Shown: positions 49,997-59,528, counted from the stretch's first letter. The stretch: DNA of 64,000 nucleotides from Terrimonas ginsenosidimutans (GCF_022012415.1 NZ_JAKLTR010000005.1:62001-126000), one strand, 5' to 3'. Numbers and translations: made by a program. Notes: generated from the letters alone by a model not told the origin.

Positions 49997-51046
49997 CTAT
50001 TCCTTTTTAGTATCCAGCGTAAAGCCGATGGATGTTCCTACGTCTTCGCGGCTGCGAACGTGGATAGTTTGTCCGTGTGCTTCAATAATGTGTTTGCAGA
50101 TTGCCAGCCCAAGTCCGCTGCCGGTGACATCGCGGCTGCGCCCTTCATCAGTACGGTAAAACCGTTCGAAGATCCTGGGTAGATGCTTTTCCGGAATGCC
50201 TATCCCATCATCCCGGACTTCGACCAGGATATGCGAACCATCGGTATTATACATACTCGCAGTGATCGTACCGTTTTGTTTGCCGTATTTAATGGAGTTT
50301 TCGACAAGGTTCACCAGGACCTGACGCACTTTTTCCTTGTCGGCAAAAACCGTGAGAGGGGATTCACATCCTTTCTTGATGCTGCAGCGGATATTTTTTT
50401 GTTCCGCCATGATAGAGATGCTTTCAAATGTTTCTTTGACCAGATCCTGGATCACGAAACTTTGTTTGATCAGCTTGAGTTCTCCGCGCTCCAGTCTTGA
50501 GATCTCGTCAAGATCATTCAGCAGGTTTGTCAGACGCTCAACATTGGTGGCGGCTTTTTCCAGGAACTTGCGGTTTACCTGCGGATTTTCCAGTGCTCCC
50601 TGGAGGAGAGTATCAACATATCCCTGGATGGCAAACACCGGTGTTTTAAATTCATGCGAAAGGTTCTGCAGAAATTCTTTCCGGAATTGTTCATTAGCCC
50701 GAAGCAGTTCAACTTCCTGTTTATTTTCAGTAGCCCAGGCTTCGACGTCAGCTCTTACATCATCAATACTTTTTCTGGGAAGAATGTATTTGTAGTAAGT
50801 CTCTTCGCGCCTGGTTGCTTTTGTCTGGTAGATAAATTTATAGATCAGCTTGATCTTCCGGTAGATAAATCTTTCAAGAACAAGGTTGATCAGCAAGTAG
50901 CCGCCACCCAGTATTACGAGGAAGGAGATCAGTACGGGTTGCCATCTTTTCTCTATAATAAAAACAAGAAGGCTGATGGGAGCCGCCAATCCAAGAGCCG
51001 TCAGAAAAGAAAGCTGACGGGGTGAAATGTTTTTGAGTGAGAACAT
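49997..51046 (-). CDS. phoR: PhoR-like sensor histidine kinase
   Basis: A 349-residue membrane kinase. Two close helices (about 11-29 and 34-55) leave almost no periplasmic sensor, as in PhoR proteins that read the Pst/PhoU state rather than a ligand. The H-box is LSHEFKTPVFAIQGYVD (about 132-148), N-box LVENSIKYG (about 248), G1 DDGIGIPE and G2 GSGLGLAICKHI (about 315-326). It lies downstream of the PhoB-like regulator on the same strand, with AAGTTTA repeats in the 138-bp gap. The phosphate assignment rests on topology, partner type and nearby promoters. Confidence 0.8.
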   Translation of the reverse strand: MFSLKNISPRQLSFLTALGLAAPISLLVFIIEKRWQPVLISFLVILGGGYLLINLVLERFIYRKIKLIYKFIYQTKATRREETYYKYILPRKSIDDVRADVEAWATENKQEVELLRANEQFRKEFLQNLSHEFKTPVFAIQGYVDTLLQGALENPQVNRKFLEKAATNVERLTNLLNDLDEISRLERGELKLIKQSFVIQDLVKETFESISIMAEQKNIRCSIKKGCESPLTVFADKEKVRQVLVNLVENSIKYGKQNGTITASMYNTDGSHILVEVRDDGIGIPEKHLPRIFERFYRTDEGRSRDVTGSGLGLAICKHIIEAHGQTIHVRSREDVGTSIGFTLDTKKE

Positions 51047-51099
51047 GCGCTGAAGTTACTGATTCCGCCGATCGGTTGCCTTACCGGCCTGATAGTTTT

Positions 51100-51183
51100 A
51101 CAGTTCAATGGCTTTACAGTTTTAAAGGGTTGATAGTTCGTTGGAACAAACTGTAAACTTTTAAACTATTGAACTAATAAGCT
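51100..51183. repeat. AAGTTTA-type palindrome
   Basis: Arms at about 51095-51133 and 51146-51174 (AGTTTTACAGTTCAA... and inverted TTGAACT...) lie between the response regulator and kinase genes. Confidence 0.65.
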
Positions 51184-51184
51184 T

Positions 51185-51862
51185 TTACAATTCGAATTTA
51201 TATCCAACCCCTTTCACAGTAGTGACGCAATCAATGCCGAGCTTCTGACGGATCTTACGGATATGTACATCGATGGTACGATCACCTACGATCACATCAT
51301 TTCCCCAAACCTGGTTCAGGATCTCGTTTCTCAGGAATACGCGACCTGGTTTTTGCGCCAGCAGGTATAACAGTTCGAATTCTTTTTTTGCGAGCACGAT
51401 ATCATTGCCATCCACCTGTACCATAAAACGTTCGGGATCGATCTTGATGTTTTCCATCTCGAGCGTTTTCACCTCAGTTTTATTAAGTCTGCGGAAGAGC
51501 GCATTTACACGGCTGATAAAAACTTTCGGGCTGACAGGTTTGGTAAGATAGTCATCTGCACCCGTCTCCAGTCCGCGGATCTGGCTACCGTCATCATTTA
51601 CTGCGGTCAGGAAAATGATCAGGGTATCTTTGAAAGCTGCCTGGGCTCTTAGGATCTGGCAAACCTCGACGCCAGTTTTCCTGGGCATCATGACGTCCAG
51701 GACCACAAGATCTGGCTGGGTGCGACGGGCTTTCTCGATGGCTTCGTCTCCGTCTTTTGCTGTTACTACCTCGTATCCTTCACCGGTCAGATTATATTTC
51801 AAAATTTCTAATATATCCGGTTCGTCATCGGCTATCAACACTTTTCGCGCCTTATTTTCCAT
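51185..51862 (-). CDS. phoB: PhoB-like response regulator (OmpR family)
   Basis: A 225-residue regulator. The receiver domain (about 5-120) has the acidic pair DDEPD, the phosphorylated Asp in LVVLDVMMPRKTG (about residue 56), the switch Thr in FLTAV and the Lys in YLTKPVSP. The winged-helix DNA-binding domain (about 130-223) has ELLYLLAQKPGRVFLRNEIL and DRTIDVHIRKIRQKLG. OmpR/PhoB-family dimers bind direct repeats spaced 10-11 bp, as in the three arrays of this window. Two half-site-like words (51943-51949 and 51932-51938, minus strand, 11 bp apart) precede it but are not aligned with a -7 box. Confidence 0.85.
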   Translation of the reverse strand: MENKARKVLIADDEPDILEILKYNLTGEGYEVVTAKDGDEAIEKARRTQPDLVVLDVMMPRKTGVEVCQILRAQAAFKDTLIIFLTAVNDDGSQIRGLETGADDYLTKPVSPKVFISRVNALFRRLNKTEVKTLEMENIKIDPERFMVQVDGNDIVLAKKEFELLYLLAQKPGRVFLRNEILNQVWGNDVIVGDRTIDVHIRKIRQKLGIDCVTTVKGVGYKFEL

Positions 51863-51986
51863 GCCATTGAAGTTTCCGCAAAGCTAACGCGATTTTACTG
51901 GGCGGTAAAACCGGCACTCTTTGTTCATGGAGACTTAATGATAAGTTAATATGGCATGAAGATTTACAAGGAGTTATGAAATACGC

Positions 51987-52073
51987 GGTCCGTTGTCCGT
52001 TCACCGTTGTCCGATTTAAAATCAGGTTGGAGGAGAGGAGGAACGGACAACGGACAACAGTCAACGGACAACG
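51987..52073. repeat. inverted heptamer arrays (GTTGACC family)
   Basis: GTCCGTTGTCCGTTCACCGTTGTCC (split in 7-bp units) at 51990-52013 faces GGACAACGGACAACAGTCAACGGACAAC-type units at 52045-52073. It lies between the divergent regulator gene and the 52161 gene. Confidence 0.85.
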
Positions 52074-52139
52074 AAAAGCCGCCTGACCACGTCCTAACCT
52101 GATGATAAACAGAATCTGGTGAATATCAGGCCGGGTTGT

Positions 52140-52147
52140 TAACTTTG
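52140..52147 (+). promoter_or_regulatory. -7 box of the 52161 gene
   Basis: TAACTTTG, a perfect TAnnTTTG, 13 bp before the ATG, so the leader would be only a few nucleotides. Confidence 0.5.
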
Positions 52148-52160
52148 CAGATCTATCCTT

Positions 52161-54374
52161 ATGACTTCGATTAAGAAATACTTTGTTTTATGCGGCACCT
52201 GCCTGGGCCTGTCTTTGGGCCTGGCAGCTCAATTTAATGTCAGCAGCGCAATTACGATCAAGCCCCCAAAGAACAGGGAGCTGTTTCATGATTATATTGA
52301 TAAAGAGCAAAAAGATCTGTTAGCTGCCGATGGCAAGACTGACAACGCTGTGACGTTCTCCACCAACGAAGAGATCAATCTTTTGCTTGCCAATGCGATC
52401 GTACGCGATATTGACGAGTTTCAATACAGTATAGAAGCAGACTCTTTACTGGAACACCGGTTGAAAGTGAACTATCTTACCGGCATGTCGAATATGCTCC
52501 GGTATGTTAAGAATAACTGGAGAACAAAAAAGGTCAACCTGCTTCATCTTCCACAGATCATTGATGGATACAAGGAGGGTGTTGTTGCGGATCGCTCAGG
52601 CAACAGTATCGAGAACATCATTTACGCCCTCCCTTATGATGCGGGGCAGGCAGTGCTGGCTGCAAATATTTTTTCCGCAAATAAGGGATATACAGCATCA
52701 AAGAACCTTCTGATCCTGAAATACTGCACACTTCATCCATCATCAACTTTTATTACGTTAAAAGATAACCCGGATGTCCCGTTTGCAGACAGCCTGATCA
52801 AAGTTGTCTCGAAACGATATCCCGGCCAGCTGTATACTTATTCCCAGGCCAGCAATAAATTGGGAGGGATCATTCGTAACATCAATAACGATGACTTCGT
52901 TAAAGCCGTTACAAGAATGTCCAGAAGTAAAAGCGGACAGCAGTATTTTCCTTTCCTGGATAATATTGTGAAAGGAAAGATCACATTTGAAGAGCTGGAT
53001 GCGGCTGAAAAAGATTCTATTCAGTATTATCGTCTGCTGGTAAAAACTCAAATGGATTACATGCAGCGGGCGATCAATAAAGACACGGCGATTGCATTCA
53101 AAGAGCTGACAGCTAAACTGGAGAAAAAAGCGAAGGACGTATTTGTTACCACGATCAATGGTTTACATAACGAGAATGATGCGGTCCGTTTCCGTTGCCT
53201 TCAGACACTTAGTGCGCAGGAGCTGTTCTACCTCGCTGTGTTGTCAGACGGATTAATATATACTTCAAGCTATACATCCGGCGTATATCCGCTGATGATG
53301 AAGAAGATCAACAACCGTGGCGATTCATTATTGCTCAGCCTCAATTTTGATCACTACAGGAAATTTATCAGCCAGGCGGCAGCATACAATACGCTTGGAA
53401 ACTTTCTGTCAACATTTCCCCGTCATGATGACGCATCTGATCTGATGAAAGCCTTTGTTGGAGGATTGGAGAAGTCGAGCGGGCTTGAAGATGGTGTGGA
53501 CGTGGCAGACTCTTATGCCAGCATCATCGAAACAAACAAAAAGCTGGCGGGAGACGTGCTTTCGCTTGTACAGGAAAACTATCAGCGTAATCTGGATAAC
53601 AATAACAAGAAAGGGATCGTAATTTATAATATCCTGAATAAGCTGTTCCTTTCCGCAGATTCATCAAGGAATATCGATCTTACCAAAGAACTTGGCATTC
53701 CTCCTGTATATAATGTCCCCTTCTCTTCACTGACAAATGCAAAAGGTGAAGTGATCGCACAGGTGTTTTTCTATGGAGACAAGGATGGACAGGGAATTTT
53801 CACGGGATTTCAGAATATGTTTGGCGGTGGTAACTGGAGCATTGACCGCAGCAATCCTCAATGGATCACGATCAAATCTGTAAAGGGTAGCCCGGTTGTC
53901 ATCTACGCCAATAAACCTCTGCCGGAGGAAACCGGGGAAGATGATAAAGCGCAGCAGGCACTGGATGAATACCTGCAAAAGAACAGCCTTCAGCCAACAG
54001 TGACCATTCACCGCGGCCACAGCTATTTTGCGAATTCAACTATTTCGTATATGGCTCCCTCCTCGAGGATCGTTTTTATGGGCTCCTGCGGAGGTTTCCA
54101 TTTGATCGACTCCATTCTTCACAAATCAGAGGACGCGCATATCATTGCATCCAAGCAGATTGGTAAAACAGCGATCAATAAGCCTTTCTTTCAATTGCTG
54201 ACTGAAAAGCTGAGGAATGGTAACGGCATCGACTGGATTCCTTTCTGGAAAGAGTTCAAATCCAAAGCGAGTGTGGAAGGATTTGAGGATTACATTCCCC
54301 CTTATAAAAACCTTGGAGCGATCTTTATTAAAGCTTACAGGAAATCTATGGGTGAAGAAGAAACCGATGGATAG
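52161..54374 (+). CDS. exported protein with possible caspase-like His/Cys dyad (paralogue 1)
   Basis: A 737-residue protein with a signal peptide (about 1-23, GLAAQ). The middle is long, helical and of unknown type. The C-terminal ~150 residues contain TIHRGHSY (His617 and His620) followed by VFMGSCGGF (Cys643). A histidine after a glycine turn and a cysteine in a small-residue turn at the end of a strand is the pattern of clan CD (caspase/gingipain-like) peptidases; this is an analogy by eye, and no family name was recognised. It is followed by a strong terminator and then by a paralogue with the same motifs. About half or more of the residues look identical. Confidence 0.7.
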   Translation: MTSIKKYFVLCGTCLGLSLGLAAQFNVSSAITIKPPKNRELFHDYIDKEQKDLLAADGKTDNAVTFSTNEEINLLLANAIVRDIDEFQYSIEADSLLEHRLKVNYLTGMSNMLRYVKNNWRTKKVNLLHLPQIIDGYKEGVVADRSGNSIENIIYALPYDAGQAVLAANIFSANKGYTASKNLLILKYCTLHPSSTFITLKDNPDVPFADSLIKVVSKRYPGQLYTYSQASNKLGGIIRNINNDDFVKAVTRMSRSKSGQQYFPFLDNIVKGKITFEELDAAEKDSIQYYRLLVKTQMDYMQRAINKDTAIAFKELTAKLEKKAKDVFVTTINGLHNENDAVRFRCLQTLSAQELFYLAVLSDGLIYTSSYTSGVYPLMMKKINNRGDSLLLSLNFDHYRKFISQAAAYNTLGNFLSTFPRHDDASDLMKAFVGGLEKSSGLEDGVDVADSYASIIETNKKLAGDVLSLVQENYQRNLDNNNKKGIVIYNILNKLFLSADSSRNIDLTKELGIPPVYNVPFSSLTNAKGEVIAQVFFYGDKDGQGIFTGFQNMFGGGNWSIDRSNPQWITIKSVKGSPVVIYANKPLPEETGEDDKAQQALDEYLQKNSLQPTVTIHRGHSYFANSTISYMAPSSRIVFMGSCGGFHLIDSILHKSEDAHIIASKQIGKTAINKPFFQLLTEKLRNGNGIDWIPFWKEFKSKASVEGFEDYIPPYKNLGAIFIKAYRKSMGEEETDG

Positions 54375-54390
54375 AGATTTTCAAATATTT

Positions 54391-54430
54391 GCTACGGCCC
54401 CGGATACTACATCCGGGGCCGTAGTGTTTT
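54391..54430 (+). terminator. intrinsic terminator between the tandem paralogues
   Basis: A perfect 14-bp GC-rich stem (CTACGGCCCCGGAT with its complement), 5-nt loop, then TGTTTT. It makes each paralogue its own transcription unit. Confidence 0.9.
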
Positions 54431-54494
54431 ATGCAATGTCAGACAGCTATGATCTTTCCCATTTATTTGGTATCTTTTTTGGCTACTAAGTAAT

Positions 54495-56648
54495 ATGAAC
54501 CTGAAGACCATCCACACTTTACTTCTTGCCTTTATATCCATAATTACTGTTGCGCAGGGAAAAGCTGCTTCAGACACTGTCGTATGTAAAGTGCCTCTCA
54601 ACCGTCAGATCTTTCATGACGAAGTCGACGCTGCACAGAAAAGCGCTGCCGGTTCTGCGGAAGTACAATCAGCGGTCGATAATCTTCAATGTGAGATAGA
54701 AAGGGATACGCTTATTTCCGGGCAGGATAAAGTCCGTTATTTACGGGGTATTCAAGGGCTCCTCGGGCTATACGTTTCGGATAAAAGAACTTTCAGATCA
54801 GCAGATGCCGTACTGAAGGAAAGTATCGCGATCTATTCATCCTCGGTCAGAGCAGATGCAAGAAAACGGACAATAGAGACGTTCATCAATGCCGGATCTT
54901 ATGAAGCAGGCAGCCTGGTGACACGTGGTGCAAGGATCGCGCTCGAAAAAAACAGCGGCTTTAAAAAAAGCAGTGATCATCTCGTATTGAAATATTGTTC
55001 ACTCTATCCGGATCAGACATTTCAGACGCTGAAAGCAAACCCGGATGTGCCATTTGCTGACAGTCTGATAAAAGCAGTCGCCCGTACCTATCCTTCTCAA
55101 TTATATACGTATGCCCAGGCTAATAATAAATTGGGATACCGCATCAGGAATATAGTTACGGACCCTTTTATAAAAACGGTGGTGCAGATGTCCCGGAGCA
55201 AAAGCGGGCAGATGTATTTTCCTTTCCTTGATAATGTTGTTAAAGGCAAAACAACACTTGCCGAGCTTGACGCCGCAGAGAAGGATTCTGTTAAATATTT
55301 CCGTTTGCTTGTCAACACGAGAATTGATTATGTGCAACGCGCACGGGATAAGGATACAGCGATCGCATACGCTGAGCTGGAAACAAAACTTATCCAAAAG
55401 GCAAGTGATGTGTTCGTCACAACGATAAACGGCTTACACGAACGCCCTGATGCCGTAAGGTTCAAAATATTGCAGTCGCTGACACCGCAGGAATTATATT
55501 ACCTCGCTGTTTCAACAGACGGATTGATATACACTTCGAGCTATACGAACGGGGTATACCCGCTGATGATGAAAAAGATCAACAATCGGGGAGATTCGTT
55601 ATTGCAGCTGGTAAAATACGATCACTACAGAAAATTCATCAGCCAGGCTGCAGCCTATAATACGCTCCGCAATTTCCTGGGAAGTTATCCTGACGGAGCG
55701 GCTGCGGATGAGTTGATGAAAAGATTTGTTACCAGGCTGGAGGAATCAAGCGGACTCGAAGACGGCGTTGATGTTGCCGATTCTTATGCCAGCATAGCGG
55801 AGTCTTTGCCGGAAAGGGCTAAGGAAATGCTGAAGAATGTGCAGGCAAACCTGGAAAGAACTGAAGCCTCGGGTGATAGAAGAGGTGTGGCGATCTATAC
55901 GATACTGGATAAATTATTCCGCTCGGCCGACTCTACAAGTAATATTGACCTTACAAAAGAATTGAATATTCCTCCGGTGTATAAGGTACCGTTTTCCGCG
56001 CTGACCAATGACAAAGGAGAAGTGATCGTGCAGGTGTTCTTTTTTGGCGATGAGGATGGGAAAACAGATTTCCGCATATTTCAATCGATGTTCCCTAAAA
56101 CAAACTGGTCGATCGACCGGAGTAATAAACAATGGATGATAATAAGATCCGTCAAGGAAAAGCCGGTTGTCATCTATGCAAATGTTCCATTTGATGAAGA
56201 AACAGGAGAGGATGACAGGGCGCAGTCGGCATTGCGCGATTATTTGCAGGAGAAGAACCTGCTGCCTACTGTTACGATCAACCGGGGGCATAGCTATCAT
56301 GCAAATACGACGATCGCCTATATGGCGCCAACCTCAAGACTTGTGTTCATGGGTTCCTGTGGCGGCTTTAATCTGATCAATGCGATCCTGAAGAAGTCGG
56401 GAGATGCACATATCGTGGCATCGAAACAGATCGGAAAGAGGGATATCAACAAACCTTTTATACAACTATTAACCGAAAAGCTCCGGCTGGGCCAGGATAT
56501 CGACTGGATCCCTTTCTGGAAGGAGTTCCGGAAGAATGCGAATGTGGATGGGTTTGATGACTATATTCCTCCGCATAAGAACCTGGGCGTGATATTTATT
56601 AAAGCGTATAACAGGTCGATGGAAACGGCATCTTCCAACAGATCCTGA
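54495..56648 (+). CDS. exported protein with possible caspase-like His/Cys dyad (paralogue 2)
   Basis: A 717-residue paralogue of the preceding gene, with its own signal peptide (about 1-21). Shared blocks include DNPDVPFADSLIK (here ANPDVPFADSLIK), RMSRSKSGQ (QMSRSKSGQ), FLDNIVKGK, DGLIYTSSYT, GLEDGVDVADSYASI and INRGHSYHANTTIAYMAP...VFMGSCGGFNLI. The dyad would be His599 and Cys622. The N-terminal ~80 residues differ most and are shorter here. It has its own upstream TATCTTTT-like box. Tandem duplication followed by divergence is inferred. Substrate and location beyond export are unknown. Confidence 0.7.
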   Translation: MNLKTIHTLLLAFISIITVAQGKAASDTVVCKVPLNRQIFHDEVDAAQKSAAGSAEVQSAVDNLQCEIERDTLISGQDKVRYLRGIQGLLGLYVSDKRTFRSADAVLKESIAIYSSSVRADARKRTIETFINAGSYEAGSLVTRGARIALEKNSGFKKSSDHLVLKYCSLYPDQTFQTLKANPDVPFADSLIKAVARTYPSQLYTYAQANNKLGYRIRNIVTDPFIKTVVQMSRSKSGQMYFPFLDNVVKGKTTLAELDAAEKDSVKYFRLLVNTRIDYVQRARDKDTAIAYAELETKLIQKASDVFVTTINGLHERPDAVRFKILQSLTPQELYYLAVSTDGLIYTSSYTNGVYPLMMKKINNRGDSLLQLVKYDHYRKFISQAAAYNTLRNFLGSYPDGAAADELMKRFVTRLEESSGLEDGVDVADSYASIAESLPERAKEMLKNVQANLERTEASGDRRGVAIYTILDKLFRSADSTSNIDLTKELNIPPVYKVPFSALTNDKGEVIVQVFFFGDEDGKTDFRIFQSMFPKTNWSIDRSNKQWMIIRSVKEKPVVIYANVPFDEETGEDDRAQSALRDYLQEKNLLPTVTINRGHSYHANTTIAYMAPTSRLVFMGSCGGFNLINAILKKSGDAHIVASKQIGKRDINKPFIQLLTEKLRLGQDIDWIPFWKEFRKNANVDGFDDYIPPHKNLGVIFIKAYNRSMETASSNRS

Positions 56649-56771
56649 TTTGATCAGAAGGGCGCATTGCTGCGCCGTCTCGTCGCTTTTCCGCCAGGCT
56701 TACTGAATAAAGTACGACAGAACTAGTTTCCTCCCGATTACCTAACTTGCAGGCTCTTTAATCTATTTCAC

Positions 56772-58559
56772 TTGGCTGAGTCGGCTCCAAAAAAATTTGA
56801 TATTGCAGTTCTCCGTAGGGTTTTCGGTTATGCGGCTCCGTATAAAAGAAAGTTTTACTTATCCATTATTCTGGCAATTTTACTTGCAGTGATCACCCCG
56901 GTACGTCCGTGGCTGATACAATATACGGTCGACAACTCGATCGCGAAATCACTGGTCGAAGAGGTGATCTTTATTACGATCATCCAGATCGGTTTGATCC
57001 TTGTGGAAACGGCAATGCGTTTCGCGTTTACTTTTATGACATCATTTCTCGGGCAGTCAGTCGTAAAAGACATGCGGATCGCGGTTTATAAAAAGATCCT
57101 CAGCCTGAATCTTTCCCAGTTTGATAAAACGCCGATCGGAACACTCACTACACGTTCAATAAACGATATCGAATCAATCAATGAAATATTTGCGGAAGGG
57201 CTGGTACCTATCATTGCCGATCTGCTTTCTATTGTATGCGTGCTTGCCTATATGTTTTCCGTGGATGCCCGGCTTACGTTGATCGCGCTGATCCCTTTTC
57301 CCATAATCATTATTGCTACATATTACTTTAAAGAGAGTATCAATAAATCGTTCTTCAGGGTAAGAAATGCCGTTACCAATCTGAATGCTTTTGTACAGGA
57401 ACATTTAACGGGTATGCCGGTGGTGCAGGCCTTTGCTGCGGAGGGGAGAGAGTTCAATAAATTTCAGAAGATCAATAAAGAGCACCGGGATGCGAATATC
57501 AAAGCCATTTTTGCATATTCAGTTTTTTTCCCGATAGTTGAGATCGTGCTGGCCCTGTCTATCGGCCTCGTTGTCTGGTGGGCCGCCAAAGATTCGCTGG
57601 CCTTGCAGGAAAGCAAACAGGGTGTGGTTATCTCATTCATACTGTGTCTGAACCTGCTGTTCCGGCCTTTACGCGTACTGGCAGATAAGTTCAACGTATT
57701 GCAAATGGGAGTGATCGCGAGCGAGCGTGTATTCCGCGTACTGGATAACGATGATATAACAAAGCCGCCGGCCGGTGGATATCAGGCCGCGCCGGAAAAG
57801 ATCGTTGGCGGTGTTACATTCGATCATGTTTCATTTGCTTATACGGATGACAAATATGTTCTGAAAGATATAAGCTTCGATATCAAGCCCGGAGAAACTG
57901 TCGCTATCGTCGGACATACAGGCAGCGGAAAAACAACCATTATCAGTTTGCTGAACCGTTTGTACCAGGTCCAGAAAGGAGAAATACTGATCGATGGAAG
58001 GCGTATTGATTCTTACGAACCGGACTTTCTCCGCCGTCATATTGGTGTGGTACTCCAGGATGTATTCCTGTTCTCAGGTTCAGTGCTGGACAATATCACC
58101 CTGCGGAATGAAGATATTCCCCGGGAAAAAGTAGAGGAAGCTGCGAAGTTGATCGATATGCATGATTTTATCATGCGTTTGCCGGGAGGGTATGATTATA
58201 ACGTGATGGAAAGAGGAGCAACGCTTTCGCTGGGACAAAGACAATTACTATCATTTATCAGGGCATTATTATACGACCCCTCCATCCTTGTACTGGATGA
58301 AGCCACTTCCTCAGTGGATACAGAAAGCGAATTGCTCATCCAGCATGCGATCGATACACTGATCAAAGGCCGTACGGCCATCGTGATCGCACACAGACTT
58401 TCAACCATCCGTAAGGCAGACAAGATCATTGTGCTGGATAAAGGCGAACTGAAAGAGATCGGGTCTCATGATGAGCTGATCTCGAAGGGCGGCTTTTATG
58501 CGCAGCTGCATAGTATGCAGTTTGAAAAGCGTCAGACTGTAACAGGCGATGGCCAATGA
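56772..58559 (+). CDS. ABC transporter, fused membrane and ATPase domains
   Basis: A 595-residue half-transporter of the exporter type. Six membrane helices (about 25-310) are followed by a nucleotide-binding domain (about 345-580) with Walker A GHTGSGKTT, Q-loop VVLQDVFLFSG, signature LSLGQRQLLS, Walker B ILVLDEATSSVD and the H-loop IAHRLST. It resembles MsbA/MdlB-like exporters and works as a dimer; the substrate is unknown. The start is TTG at 56772 (MAESAPKKFD); the next ATG in frame would delete membrane helices. Confidence 0.92.
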   Translation: MAESAPKKFDIAVLRRVFGYAAPYKRKFYLSIILAILLAVITPVRPWLIQYTVDNSIAKSLVEEVIFITIIQIGLILVETAMRFAFTFMTSFLGQSVVKDMRIAVYKKILSLNLSQFDKTPIGTLTTRSINDIESINEIFAEGLVPIIADLLSIVCVLAYMFSVDARLTLIALIPFPIIIIATYYFKESINKSFFRVRNAVTNLNAFVQEHLTGMPVVQAFAAEGREFNKFQKINKEHRDANIKAIFAYSVFFPIVEIVLALSIGLVVWWAAKDSLALQESKQGVVISFILCLNLLFRPLRVLADKFNVLQMGVIASERVFRVLDNDDITKPPAGGYQAAPEKIVGGVTFDHVSFAYTDDKYVLKDISFDIKPGETVAIVGHTGSGKTTIISLLNRLYQVQKGEILIDGRRIDSYEPDFLRRHIGVVLQDVFLFSGSVLDNITLRNEDIPREKVEEAAKLIDMHDFIMRLPGGYDYNVMERGATLSLGQRQLLSFIRALLYDPSILVLDEATSSVDTESELLIQHAIDTLIKGRTAIVIAHRLSTIRKADKIIVLDKGELKEIGSHDELISKGGFYAQLHSMQFEKRQTVTGDGQ

Positions 58560-58676
58560 CAGTTGGCCAAGTATCGCATTCCATCTTCCTTCCGGGCATT
58601 AACCTTAATTAACATGAGGTTTTGGTTTAATAACTATACCTTTAGTTATATAGTATTATCCACCAAAACTTTGCGT

Positions 58677-59528
58677 ATGAAACATATTATCAGCGCTTTA
58701 TGCTGCTGCCTGCTTATTTGCATGCATTCCAGTGCACAGTATGAAAAAAAGGTAGATTTCAATTATGTAGTTAGTTATTCGTATGAATTCCAGCCTGATA
58801 GTACCGACCCGGGATTCAGGCTAAAAGAAACGATGCTATTGCTGATCGGAAAAGATTTTTCCCAGTTTATTTCGGAGGATCTTTTCCGGGATGATTCTAT
58901 CCTCGCTGCATTAAGAGAAGAGGCGGAACGCACGCAATCAATGCCAAGGCGGCCACCGCGTCCACAGGGATCTGCTTCTGACCGGCAGCGTGCTAAAATA
59001 GCGTATAAGATCTTTAAAGAATTTTCTGTTGGGCAATATACAATGTCCGCCGCTTTCGGTCTTCATCATGCGGAACATGTCAGCCCTATTGATCAGCTGA
59101 ACTGGCAGTTGGTGCAAGAGGAGAAACAAATTGCCGGATTTACCTGTAAAAAAGCGACCACTTCATTTTCGGGCCGGAAGTATACTGCCTGGTATACGAC
59201 GGAGATCCCGATCAGTGATGGACCGCACAAATTCACCGGCTTGCCTGGATTGATACTTTCACTGAGTGATACAGCTGGCCATCATATGTTTACGGCTATA
59301 AATGTTGAAAAGAAAAGCAAATCAGCGCAGTTGCATAAAAGAAGCGGACCGCTGTTCCATCTATTTGCTACGAAAGAAGAATTTATTGCCTATGGAAAAG
59401 AAATGAAAGCTGATCCGGCAAAAATGTATGAGCAACCTTATATGCAGGTGCCGGAGGAGTTGCTGCAGTTACAGGTGGAGAAAATAAAGAAGTCGGTAGC
59501 GAAGAATAATAATCCAATCGAGTTGTAA
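58677..59528 (+). CDS. GLPGLI family protein
   Basis: A 283-residue exported protein of the Bacteroidota GLPGLI family. It has a signal peptide (about 1-20, cysteine-rich ALCCCLLICMHSSAQ), a beta-rich middle with the AWYTTEIPISDGPHKFTGLPGLILSLSD signature near 170-200, and a basic C-terminus (VEKIKKSVAKNNNPIEL). A proline/arginine-rich segment (PRRPPRPQGSASDRQR, about 85-100) is unusual. Family function is unknown. ATG at 58677 is preferred to an in-frame start at 58563 that precedes the signal peptide by 38 residues. Confidence 0.88.
   Translation: MKHIISALCCCLLICMHSSAQYEKKVDFNYVVSYSYEFQPDSTDPGFRLKETMLLLIGKDFSQFISEDLFRDDSILAALREEAERTQSMPRRPPRPQGSASDRQRAKIAYKIFKEFSVGQYTMSAAFGLHHAEHVSPIDQLNWQLVQEEKQIAGFTCKKATTSFSGRKYTAWYTTEIPISDGPHKFTGLPGLILSLSDTAGHHMFTAINVEKKSKSAQLHKRSGPLFHLFATKEEFIAYGKEMKADPAKMYEQPYMQVPEELLQLQVEKIKKSVAKNNNPIEL

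Noticed and set aside
51932-51949. Phased words TTAACTT and TTAAGTC upstream of the response regulator, as an autoregulatory pho box
   Set aside because: Only two words keep the 11-bp phase and the 11-nt distance to a -7 box is not met, so it does not match the pattern at 39.6 and 47 kb.
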